The notes below the pieces were generated by a model that saw only the letters and a program-made list of their open reading frames with translations, was not told the origin of the DNA and searched no databases. A DNA stretch of 64,000 bases from Jaltomata sinuosa. Its lineage: Eukaryota > Streptophyta > Magnoliopsida > Solanales > Solanaceae. Of the stretch, positions 1-9,330 are shown piece by piece. Location: contig QJPP01000814.1 of NCBI GenBank assembly GCA_003996215.1, positions 620,001 to 684,000 of the forward strand, in the 5' to 3' direction. A program made the translations under genes and the position numbers. Within the stretch, counting starts at the first letter, position 1. Each line of letters opens with the position of its first letter.

Positions 1-594
1 GAGGTATCAAATCGGGAAGTGAAGAAGATTCTAGAGAAGACTGTGAATGCACAAAAGATGGATTGGGCTAAGAAGTTTGATGATGCACTATGGGCATATC
101 GAACTATGTACAAAATGCCCATAGGAGCTTCTTTGTATCGGTTCGTATATGGTAAGGCTTTTCATCTACTGGTAGAGTTGGAACACCAAGCCTACTAGTC
201 TATAAAGAAGATGAATCTGGATGAAGAGCTAGCGGGGCATAAGAGAAAGTTGCAGCTTAATGAACTTGATGTGTTTAGGTTGCAGGCGTATGAAAATGCC
301 AAGCTCTACAAGGAGAACATAAATAGATGGCACGACAAGAACATCCTTCTTTGCTCGTTTGAACCTGGCCAAAGATTCCTCCTATTCAATTCAAGACTGA
401 AGCTTTTCCCTAGGAAGCTTAAGTCTAAGTGGTCTGGACTATTTGAGGTAGTAAGGATGACACCGCATGGTGCAGTTGAGCTATGGAGGGCCAAAAAAAT
501 GGGTACTTTCTTTGTTAACGGTCAAAGAGTGAAGCATTATTGGGCTGAGCATGTGGAAAGGGAGAAGACCTCAATCACCCTGTCGGATGAGTAA
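1..594 (+). pseudogene. Ty3/gypsy integrase C-terminal part, one in-frame stop
   Basis: Reading from base 1 in frame gives the end of an Athila-type integrase. Recognisable stretches are NREVKKILEKTVNA, DDALWAYRTMYKMPIGAS, FVYGKAFHLLVELEHQAY and later KSKWSGLFEVVRMTPHGAVEL, which is the SH3-like C-terminal DNA-binding part. Integrase joins the element's cDNA to host DNA. One TAG stop at 196-198 interrupts the frame just after the LELEHQAY-like region, where related elements usually have Trp, so a single G-to-A change would explain it. The rest runs open to the TAA-type end at 592-594. The catalytic core lies upstream of the window, so its state is unknown. Confidence 0.85.
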
Positions 595-637
595 CTTTTG
601 AGGTACGTCGTGTCACAATGTTAAATCAGGAGTTGTG

Positions 638-732
638 TGGGAGGCAACCCATGAATGTTTTGTAATAGTTTAGGACAAAAATATGAGTCATGCCACGACC
701 AAAACTAAGGTGCTAGGTGGAAGGCAACCCAC
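638..732 (+). repeat. Duplicated GGAGGCAACCC-type box
   Basis: Two short similar boxes follow the integrase stop: TGGGAGGCAACCCA near 638-651 and GTGGAAGGCAACCCACC near 717-732. Boxes of this kind are a familiar landmark after the pol frame in Athila-like elements. Their role is unknown to me. Confidence 0.6.
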
Positions 733-816
733 CATTTTTCTAATGATTTGTTGTTTTTGTAGTAAGGAAAGGGAAAACACGAGCTAAGTAAGAGAATGGG
801 AAAGGTAAGTAACGAA

Positions 817-1080
817 AAAAATTGCATCCCAGGGGTCTGGCGGCGCCTTGGCGCACTGCCCCAGGGACCAAACTACTGAGGAGGCAGTCTGGAGCCTACC
901 TAGCGCGCCGCTCCAAATGGAAACCCATCTGGGTGAATCCTTGGCACGTTGCCCAAAGGGGTAAACAACTGTGGGGGCACTTTGGCGCATCTCAGGATCA
1001 CTTCCCCAGGGGCACAATTACTAATCGCCTCACCTGGCGCATATTAGGTGCATTGCGCCATACTAATTCCCGGGCATCCG
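817..1080 (+). repeat. GC-rich modules around TGGCGCA
   Basis: A locally GC-rich stretch is built from imperfect copies of a module containing CTTGGCGCACTGCCCC or similar, each followed by AAACTACTG-like sequence. A related run of TGGCGC and GGGGCG modules sits in this element's own LTR (about 5125-5275), just before the TATA box. The similarity suggests a regulatory block copied between LTR and internal region. No protein is implied. Confidence 0.55.
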
Positions 1081-1129
1081 GAAAAAAAAAGAAAAACGGG
1101 GCGGGTCAAGGGTCAACCGACCCAAGACC

Positions 1130-1881
1130 CGAAATTCTTAAGATCCTCTCTTTTAAACCCCTAATTCTTCTATTTTCCTCTTCATTCTTCACACTGGAGT
1201 GCCTCCCTTCTCTCTTTCTCTCTCAAAAAGTTTCTTCTTCCTCCAATGTCACTGCCCTCAAGCTTGAACATTCTCCATAAGTTCTCTAGGTAAGGTAAAA
1301 TCTTCCTTTACTTTCTAACACTCTCTACTTCTTATTTATGCTTTCCATTATCAAGATATGTAGATGTGTGGACTTGTCTCATCTTGTTGGAAGAACTAAA
1401 ACTTTTTCCACCATTGATGAATGCTTGAACTCTTAAAATACACTTACAAAGAAGATTATATTTCGTATATGCACTTGTAATGGTGGATTTCGAATTTTTC
1501 TCTTGTTTTGTTGATGGGTCTTGATAGGTGGAAAGCAAAGTATGTAGTAGGAGATGATGGGTCACTCAAAAACATCAAGAAAAAATGGTGAATTTGTACT
1601 ACATTGAGTGAAGTTGTGGCCATGAATAGTGTTTAATCTTGAAATTGGGCAGTGAATTCATGAGAATTGTTTGGAAGATAATTGTGAGAATTGGTTCGTT
1701 GATATGGTGTCATAGGATGATGAAAACACAATTTTGTGAAAAGAGGGAAGTCTTATTACCTCCATCAACCTATAGATACCATGCTAGCAAATTAAGTGTG
1801 GGGTTGTTATGACCCTATAAAAACACTAATTTAGCTAGTCTTGATTGTGCTGGGCTGATTTGTTTAAATTGTCTGTTGTAG
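1130..1881 (+). promoter_or_regulatory. Leader-like region with candidate intron (1290-1881)
   Basis: After the GC-rich modules the sequence becomes pyrimidine rich (about 1140-1290), like a plant 5' untranslated leader. A good splice donor (CTAG then GTAAGG, GT at 1290) and an acceptor (TTGTAG, ending at 1881) would remove 592 bases and join the leader to the second ORF. An AAGTGTGGGGT motif lies at 1794-1804. This is inference from sequence shape only. It would allow separate expression of the downstream ORF from an internal promoter. Confidence 0.35.
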
Positions 1882-3127
1882 GTACAATTCCTCCACGAGG
1901 AAGAAAGCCTGCTATAGAAGGAACATAAGGCAAAAGGTCCCAAAAAGGTGAATCTACTGGGATAATAGCTCCTTCGATCCCGTGGGCACCCCAGCGAAAG
2001 TTCGGTAAAAGAGCAGTATAGATTCAGGGGATCGATTGGTTTGAGTCTCAAAATGAAGATAAGTACCTCAAAGATGAGCATGTTGATGAGGCACGGTTGC
2101 AAACATATTTCCCCTAAATTCATGAGATAGTCTACAAATTGGGAATTCAATATATCTTTCAGGATCAAGGAGAGTGAAACCTTACTATGGTAAGGCAATT
2201 TTATGCAAACTGGCAAACAGGGGAAGGTAGAAGCCAATAAGTGGACATTTGAGGAAAGGTACTATGGTTCACCACACGGGTCCTGAATGAATTTTTAGGG
2301 ACGCCACTTGTTGATGTTATACCTTACTTGGAAATGAAAGTAGAGCCACCATATCGAGACATACACCGTACACTTTGTGGAGTATATTCAACATCTCATT
2401 GGGAAAGAACTAAAGACACTGAGCGATATGCTACCTTGCATTATGCGTATTTCAACTAAGATGCGAGAGTGTGGTTGAAAATTATATGTAGCACCCTTAT
2501 ACTGTGCAAACACACAACTGAGGTGACTAAAGACAGGGTGGTGTTGGTATACATGCTCATGAAGGGAATGCCGATCAATGTGGCTTCGGTGCTGAGGCAC
2601 AACATGATGAATATCCGCAACAACAAAAGGTGGCGTTTCTGCTATGGAGGGTTGGTGACCCGCTTTATAAGAAAATAAGATATTGAGGAGAAAATTCATG
2701 ATATGTGCCTACCCCAAGTTCCATACCTGGTGAGTCAATTGGTTGATGTGACAAAGACAAAGCCCAAAGATACTTCACATAGGCTGGTACTTTCTAATGC
2801 TGACCATCAGGCACGAGATGATTATTGGATGGGCCGAATGTATGGGATGGCAGAGCTACAATTGAGGATTGGCAGTCGACCTACTACTGAGGAGGAGATG
2901 GCTGCGCTGAGCAATTGGTACACACTGACTGACAGTGCAATGTATATGTGCAAGATGGGGCCAACATTTCAGGAGCCTTTGGATGATGATGAGCCGACCG
3001 TACATGACTTAACGATGATGAAGATGATAAGGTTGATGATGTTGGTACTGCTTTAATGGTAGTTAATGATACTACAGCTGAGCAGGATTAGGAATTCGTT
3101 CCTGATGATGATGAGGACGACGCCTAG
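1882..3127 (+). pseudogene. Second ORF of Athila-like element (plant transposon-protein type), decayed
   Basis: A chain of frames separated by stops and shifts encodes a protein of the type often labelled putative plant transposon protein in nightshade genomes. Recognisable pieces include KYLKDEHVDEARLQ, NEFLGTPLVDVIPYLEM, TKDRVVLVYMLMKGMPINVA and ARDDYWMGRMYGMAELQL. It ends in an acidic Asp/Glu-rich tail near 2980-3127, partly shifted out of frame. It occupies the position where Athila elements carry an extra gene after integrase. Its molecular function is not known to me. At least five stops or shifts make it inactive. Confidence 0.65.
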
Positions 3128-4866
3128 AGGCCTAGGGAGTTCCTTCTCTTACTCTTTACTTTTGTACTTATTTGAAGCACTGATGACATTGCTATGTTTA
3201 AGTGTGGGGTGGAGAGGAGACTTCCTATGATTTTCATTGCTAAATCTTGAGTGCTGTGAGCGTCGTGTGACTTGTTTTTGTTGTTAAGGAGAATGGTTGG
3301 TGGTATGCTTAGTTAGGTTTGTTCTTATTTTTTAGGTTGGGTTCCTCGGCTTTTGTTTTCGTTTCTTTTCTTGAGGATAGTCCGTTTGAACCGGGTAGAA
3401 TTTTTATTTTTTTTAGGATATATTTTTAGGTAAGTCATTATAGTAATGACTTGTCCCAATGATGGATGGATAACGACCTTCTTAGGGTAAAATTAGTCAT
3501 ATAGGATTGTAGGATTAGAAGCCTTGCCTTTGGAACCTAGAAATCCCACTTGGAGTTTTAGCTAGACGTCATGGGTAGCTTATGTGAAGCCATACAAGTG
3601 AGTGAGAACTTCATGAGAGACACATAGGCTCTTTAACTAGACTCAAAAAATGAAAGAAACAGGCTTAATCGTATAAATTCACTCAATGTGTTTGTGTGTG
3701 AGAATGCAAGTGTAACCTTTTTATATATGCATCATATGCCATGCGTGTGAGTTTTTGATTGGTTTCTTGCATAGATTAGCATCTAGAACATGCCCCGTGT
3801 GTGTGTGTGAAAGTTGACTAGCATGAAATTCGTGGAATATGATTAAGGCATTTTCTTGAAAAGCCATTTTTCTTGTTTCTTCTGTGATTGTTTGTGCCAC
3901 CTTGACATTGCCACTAGTGAAGCCCCTTTGAGCCTTAAAGCCTAATTATTTGTTAAGCCGCATAATAAGCCTATCCACTTTGTTGATACCCTGTGAATTT
4001 GATCTAAATGAAAGTCCCTAATGCACTAGGCACTTGAAAAGTTATTAAAAATTTAGAGAAACGAAGGGAGAAGGGTAGATAAAAGGGGAGGTGAATGTAG
4101 TAAAAGGAAGATGCGGAGCCGGTAAAAAATTGCAAAGTGCTTGTTGTGAGAAAATAAAGAAAAAAAAGAAAAAATATTGAATTTGAAGAAACAAAAAGGT
4201 TTTGCTAGAAAAGTACACATTAACGAAAGGGTGAAAACTAGATATAATAAGTGGTAGTGCAAGAAGGTGTGAACATAGGAGAAACTATGAAAGAAGGATA
4301 AATAAAAGAGCAAAAATGTAGTTTCATGTGCAATAGGGAAAAGGTTCACTTTGTACCTACAAGTATCCTACCCGTCCCGAAGACGACATTACAACCAAAC
4401 GAAAGTCCTTTTGATTCCATGGATGTGGTTGCTTTGTTGAATTCACTATACACTAAGGGAAAGCGTATGGTATGTTATGATATGTTTGAAACATCTTTTG
4501 AGAGAGTGAGTGCTTTAATGAATCAAAAATCCCCCATTGAAATTAACTTTGTGTGATTAAAAATAGGGGCAACACTAAATTATGAGGGCACCCATGGCAT
4601 ATATCTGGTAGTGTTAGTACTTGTTTTGTTTTGCATGAGCATGTTGGGCCGATATTGTGATAAAGAGTCCGTTATAGATGGTGTGTTGTTTCAAGTGAAG
4701 ATCTTAGAGCTAAAAAGGGTGTTTGGATATTGCTTGGTAAATGAACTACGAGAGCATGAATAAAATTGTCTAGCCACTTGCAAGTGAGGATGGAAAGTTC
4801 CTTAGGTGTTTATGGTGAATCTTACCATAGATGATAGTGAGTTGTTCGAGGAAAAACAAAGGTTTA
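3128..4866 (+). other. Non-coding 3' region of Athila-like element
   Basis: About 1.7 kb without a supported gene between the second ORF and the 3' LTR. It contains a second AAGTGTGGGGT motif at 3200-3210, a short GT run near 3799-3810 and an A-rich purine stretch near 4050-4320. The small open frames here do not resemble known proteins. Long 3' untranslated regions are usual in this type of element. Confidence 0.6.
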
Positions 4867-4881
4867 TGTGTGGGGTGGTGA
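4867..4881 (+). promoter_or_regulatory. Polypurine-type tract before 3' LTR
   Basis: TGTGTGGGGTGGTGA lies directly before the LTR start TGTTGGGCA. This is where the plus-strand primer of reverse transcription is expected. The G-rich core is shared with two upstream copies at 1794 and 3200. Confidence 0.6.
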
Positions 4882-6220
4882 TGTTGGGCATATTTATATG
4901 CCCGTTTATCGTATTTTACCCATGTTTACCTTATGTTTTAAGAATATTACTTACTATATATTGTGTGTTTGAGTTGAATTGCTATATGTTGTACTAAGAT
5001 ACATGATTAGATACTTGCACGTAAAATGACATGAGAAATTAACCATTGAAAGATGAAACGGATGAGTAAATCATGGATGCAACGTAGCAGAATGCTCGAC
5101 AGCACGTAAAGAGAGAAAAAGGGCAGTGGCGCCTTGGTGGGGCGCTTCCCCAAGCCATAAACAACTAAAGGCCACACCTGGCGCATTGGTGGGGCGATGC
5201 TCCATCACCAAAACTGTTGTGCACCAAGTCGGGCGCACCCTTGGCTAGTTGCACCAGGCTCTATCCCAACAGATTTTCCAGCTTTCTCCTATTCCGACTC
5301 CAAGAAGGAAAAGGGGTTATTTTCCAAGCCCTATAAATAGAAAAGTGGACGTCTTTTGTCAAGGTTCCATCATATTTTAAGAGCTCAAGGAGAGATTAGA
5401 ATTCTGCATTAGGTTTCTTTTCTTCTTTCTTTTCTTAGCCATAACTTTGGATGAAAATATTATTATTTGTGTTTTTGATTAGCATGAGTGGCTAAGAACC
5501 CTTGTTCTGGGGTTACGTCTACAAACACATGATTCTTTAGTATGATTTGGATTGATTAGTTTGTTTGCCATCATTATTTGTTCTTATATTCCTGTGTTTA
5601 GTATTTTGATGCTTGGCCGCCATTAAGATAAATATATAATCTTGTTGTAAACTCGGGAGAAGGATTAATAAGATAGACTGAGGAATATACGGAGCAAGGC
5701 TTCTCTTTACAATGTAAAGGGTAGGTTAGCGACTAGGATAAGAATATATCTAGAACGCCTTGCTTGGTTTATATGGAAAGATATATAAATGCTCTCTAAA
5801 TAAGATGTCACATCCCCTCTCAACGATGTAGCTGTGATACTATTTTGAATAGGCAACTAGAGGCTCGGAAGACCATAGTTGTAAAATCAACCTCAAAATC
5901 AACAACTAGGTGAACGAACAAGTCGATTCAAGTGACTACTACTTCTAATTGCGTAATAAAGTTGTAACCCTGGAATTCACTCTAAACTTGGAACCAAAAT
6001 CATTACTTACTTGCATTTAATTCTGTCGTTTTATTTTAGATCTTTAGTTACTACAAAACTCATACTATAGTTACTTTAATACTTGTTTATTTTAGCAGTA
6101 TACAAATAATTTAGAAGATTTGCTATGTCATAAGTCTCTTGGGTACGATATTCAGACTAACCAGCCTATATTACTTGGACGACCATGTACACTTGCGTGT
6201 GAGTGGGAAGTCTCCTAACA
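4882..6220 (+). repeat. Athila-like 3' LTR (about 1.34 kb)
   Basis: The LTR begins TGTTGGGCA after the polypurine-type tract and ends CTCCTAACA, giving TG...CA ends. It contains GC-rich modules (about 5125-5275), a TATA box at 5331-5340, and a tail with CTTGCGTGTGAGTG near its 3' end, a feature I recognise from nightshade gypsy LTRs. The partner LTR is outside the window, so the ends rest on motifs rather than on a paired alignment. Confidence 0.7.
5331..5340 (+). promoter_or_regulatory. TATA box in Athila-like LTR
   Basis: CTATAAATAG lies about 55 bases after the GC-rich modules and is followed by a plausible transcribed leader. It is the likely core promoter of the element. Confidence 0.6.
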
Positions 6221-6363
6221 TTGGCCCTCATCTTATTATTATTATCTTTTTTATGCTTTATCTTATTTGGTAATTAATTGTAGTGTTGTTTCTCTTAGGT
6301 TGGCTTGCCTACTAAAGGGATTTAGTAGGTTCCATCATGACCCAATTTTGGATCGTGACAGAG

Positions 6364-6375
6364 TGGTATTAGAGC
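6364..6375 (+). promoter_or_regulatory. tRNA-Met primer-binding site, one mismatch
   Basis: TGGTATTAGAGC matches the usual TGGTATCAGAGC with one C-to-T change, three bases after the LTR end. Confidence 0.75.
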
Positions 6376-6577
6376 TTTAGGTTTATCAGTCTTACCACTA
6401 CAAGAGCAAATGTCTAGTATTCTCTCATGGATCAGTATGATGACGTTTGTATCCTATTTGCGAGAGGCTATAGGGCATTCATAGGAATATTTCCATCTTG
6501 ATTAATTCCTTATCATGCGTACATGATTTTATCAACTTCTAAGTATATTTTGTTTCACTCTTTCTCAGATAGTTCGT

Positions 6578-7745
6578 ATGAGATCGGCAGCAGGTGAGGA
6601 CGAGGCTCTTGCATCTATAGTTAGAGCCCCAGCTAGGTGATTAAGTGGAATCAACAAGAGGTAGAGGTAGGGTCACGCACTGCAGTGGAAGCTCAGGTGA
6701 AGGCTAGGGTACCATCACCAGAGTCAGATATAGAGGTAGAAGAGGTTCAATATCAATCAGAGTGTGTGGGGCATGTCTAGCATCTGACAGGTTTTGTGGC
6801 TATACCACTCTTACAGGATACATTGGTCCATCTTCTTGGGTTTCTGGAGGGCATGTCACAGCCTGAGGCTTCACCAGGTACTCTGATTGGTTCACAGGTT
6901 AGGGATAAGGCCAAGACTTCAGCCCAGATAGTGGCACAGGGTTTGGGAGCACAGCCTGCTACTTTGGATCCCCGATTATAGATGTTGCATATTCCATTAG
7001 TTTCTCCGCCTATTCCAACTAGGCCAGTTATATCTTCTGAGGAGAACAAGATGCTGGGTAGGTTCATTCAACTGGCACCTCCAAGGTTTACTGGTGCTCT
7101 GAGGAAGGGTGCCCATGAGTTTCTAGTCAGCTGCCATAAGAGGTTACATAAACTCGGCTTGGTTGAGTCACACCGAGCAGATTACATAGAATTTCAATTG
7201 GATGGTCTGGAAAAGCAGTGGTAGAGGTCATATATTTCCTGTAGTACAATCGAGTAACCTTTTATTGCTTAGGCTCAGATCTTTGAGTCTTTCTTAGAGA
7301 AGTATGTACCATGTAGTATGAGAGAGCGGCTGAGAGATGAGTTCTCCAGGTTAGAGTAGGGATCTATGTTTGTTTCTAAGTACTAGGTCTATTTCCATGA
7401 CTTGGATAGGCATACCAGAATGATTCTTCCCACAAAACATGGGTGGGATTGCCTGTTTGTTAAGGCGTTGATTCAATCGCTTTGGTCAGCTTCAGAGCAT
7501 TTGGTGGTTTCAAGGGTGAGTTTTCTTATAGTTATTGATTATGACCATACCAATGAGGATATTCTTCATGAGGCCTACTGAGGCAGAGACAAGTGGCCTC
7601 GCTACTAGGGTGGATTCAGTGGTTCACCGCATAGAGGCAAAAGGTTCTTTGGTCAGGGTCATCTGCATCGTTTCTAGCCTAGCCAGCTTATTAAGATAGC
7701 ACTATAGATTACAAAGGGTCAGAGTGGTCAGGGTAGCTAGAATTT
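6578..7745 (+). pseudogene. Chromovirus gag, decayed
   Basis: Frames broken by stops encode a gag capsid protein. The clearest parts are FIQLAPPRFTGALRKGAHEF (about 7060-7125), a CHKRLHKLGLVESHRADYI-like stretch, FLEKYVPCSMRERLRDEFS (about 7290-7350) and a later region ending in ASEHLVVS. Gag forms the particle in which reverse transcription occurs. The copy has many stops and no recognised zinc knuckle before it is cut off near 7745. No pol follows. Confidence 0.65.
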
Positions 7746-8006
7746 GTATCAGGCATCACGAGGTGATCGCTCTGGATATTATGAGTTTTGTTGAGGCATC
7801 GCGAGGTGATCGCTTCGTTATCCAAAAAGAAGCATAACGATGAACCTTTAAAATACGATTGAACTGAAATTATGAGTTTTGTTGGGATCGAAACAACTTT
7901 TATTAAATTTTTTTGGTCAATTGACCTGCATATGAAGTATAAAAAATAAAAATAAATAAAAACTATTGTGAGGGTGTGTGTGGTCATAGTTATTTCGTAA
8001 AAGTTA
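7746..8006. repeat. Short direct repeats at a retroelement break
   Basis: The stretch GCATC(A/G)CGAGGTGATCGCT occurs twice within about 50 bases (near 7755 and 7795), with TATGAGTTTTGTTG also repeated near 7779 and 7870. A related segment, AATACGATTGAA followed by ATTATGAGT, recurs near 8706. These look like scars from insertion and repair. No gene was seen here. Confidence 0.45.
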
Positions 8007-8383
8007 CAGCAGGTTTCTAGACTTGTTAAACCTCACTGTTGCAACTCTATACTTGCTTTGGCGCTGAATTTCACCGAACGACTTCAGAACTTCCCATTTG
8101 TTTTCAGTAGGCAAGTAATTATTTACATCTATTTTGATTTTGTTAGCAATAAATTGTCCATTAGCTAATCTCATTTTATAGTGTAAAAATGAATTTCAGG
8201 ATCAACCAAGTCGGTGACTAGATATCTTTCCTCAGGGTCAATATATATGGACCATATTTCAATATGATGGCCTCTTATAATCTGCATGCATTGTTGAGTA
8301 TCAAGATCCCATATCATAAAAATCTTGTCCTTAGAAGTCGGTACCAGTTTTCAGCCAGAATCTAAGAAAACAAGATCAGTAAC
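8007..8383 (-). pseudogene. WDR3/UTP12-like WD-repeat gene fragment
   Basis: Read on the minus strand from an AG acceptor (8384-8386), the fragment encodes VTDLVFLDSG, a stop, then SKDKIFMIWDLDTQQCMQ and GHHIEIWSIYIDPEERY, followed after further stops by KWEVLKSFGEIQRQSKYR and VATVRFNKSRNLL. These match, from memory of the family, the WD repeats of WDR3/UTP12, a nucleolar component of the small-subunit processome needed for 18S rRNA maturation. Only one to two WD repeats remain, with at least three stops and a shift, so it cannot be functional. The parent gene is not in the window. It is a captured or dispersed gene fragment among transposable elements. Confidence 0.75.
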
Positions 8384-8523
8384 CTGTAACACGGATGACA
8401 GTGGAATAAAATTAGAAATTAACAAGTAACACATAATGAAGTCAGAAATTAAATTAAAGTACATTATGCCAAGTTTGAAGATATTATGAACGTGATTATT
8501 ATGCCATTTGCACTAATTTCAAG

Positions 8524-8700
8524 CTATTCAATTTTGCTTTGCTGTCGCGTGTTTTGAGAGACTGAGTTGTAAAGTGAATTTGCGAATTTCACCTCCTCTT
8601 CTTTTTCGGTATACTCTTGTTCATCTATTTTGAATCCTAAAAAAAACATAATAATGTTCACACGAACTGCATCATCCAGTAACTCCAAACTCTTGATGTA
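8524..8700 (-). other. Short open stretch without start codon
   Basis: Minus-strand translation is open for about 58 codons, with coding-like text such as SLELLDDAVRVNIIMF and EQEYTEKEEEVKFANS, ending in TAG at 8524-8526. It lies upstream, in gene sense, of the WDR3-like exon. I do not recognise it. It may be another relic exon of the same captured gene or chance. Confidence 0.3.
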
Positions 8701-9325
8701 CCCTTAGAATACGATTGAATTCAAATTATGAGTATATTATTCAGATTGAAACAACAGGGCATCGTCAAAGAAAATAAAGAAACCATGAATAACGATACAA
8801 CATGCATCGTCAAAACTAATAAGAAAACCATCAATAACGTTAAAAATAGATGTTATAAAAAATTAATAATATATCAAATTGATACAAATAAAAGAATAAG
8901 AAAACATGCAAAGTAGATAGAAACCACATATCAGAATAGACAAAAAAAAGCCTAACAGTCAAAAAAGCAAGCAATGTGCAATTAGTAATTTAGTAATTGT
9001 AAAAAATATTAATGAATAACAAGATTAAATTGATTTCGTACCTATATATTACTGAAATTAAGAATAATATTGAGAGAATAATATTATTGTGGAATGAAAT
9101 GATTCTCAATTTATAGAAGTCCAAAATCTTTTCCTTAGAAAGAGTTACTAAACATAAAAGATTTTTTTTTCAAATAATAAAATGTTGTCTTGTGCTTGTA
9201 TCCTTCAAGGACTAAACATCCATAAATTGAATCAAATTCAAATTGAATTTCACCAATTGGACTTTACATTTATTTATTAATATTGTAATTATATATTCTA
9301 AATATTAAGATAACAATTAAATAAT
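8701..9325. other. AT-rich stretch with no recognised gene
   Basis: Very AT-rich DNA up to the target site of element A. A 62-codon open frame at 8728-8916 is lysine and asparagine rich, as expected by chance in such sequence. I see nothing else supportable here. Confidence 0.5.
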
Positions 9326-9330
9326 AATAA
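9326..9330. repeat. Target-site duplication AATAA, left copy of element A
   Basis: AATAA directly precedes the LTR edge TATCACGACC and matches AATAA at 21773-21777 after the other LTR edge. A perfect 5-bp duplication is the expected product of Ty3/gypsy integrase. Confidence 0.8.

Larger units (their letters stand above)
1..6220 (+). mobile_element. Athila-like Ty3/gypsy LTR retrotransposon, 3' part
   Basis: The element enters the window inside its integrase. In order it contains the integrase C-terminus (1-594), a short spacer with a duplicated GGAGGCAACCC box, a GC-rich then pyrimidine-rich leader, a second decayed ORF (1882-3127), about 1.75 kb of non-coding sequence, a purine-rich tract and a 1.34-kb 3' LTR (4882-6220). 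This order, with an extra gene between integrase and 3' LTR, is typical of Athila-type elements. The 5' half and 5' LTR lie before base 1. Stops in both coding regions make it defective. The sequence right after the LTR is the end of a different LTR, which suggests a nested insertion. Confidence 0.8.
6221..7745 (+). mobile_element. Chromovirus remnant: LTR end, primer site and gag
   Basis: The LTR fragment ends GGATCGTGACA at 6360 and is followed three bases later by a primer-binding site. The leader from 6376 to about 6570 is clearly similar to that of element B (from 26547), including ACGTTTGTATCCTAT and GGCTATAGGGCATT. The gag frame follows and the element stops abruptly near 7745. Only about 60 bases at the LTR end resemble the family, because the Athila-like element occupies the sequence to the left. 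No TSD can be checked. Confidence 0.7.

Noticed and set aside
822..1280. 152-codon open frame in the Athila-like element
   Set aside because: It lies across the GC-rich modules and pyrimidine-rich leader, has no domain text and is explained by composition.
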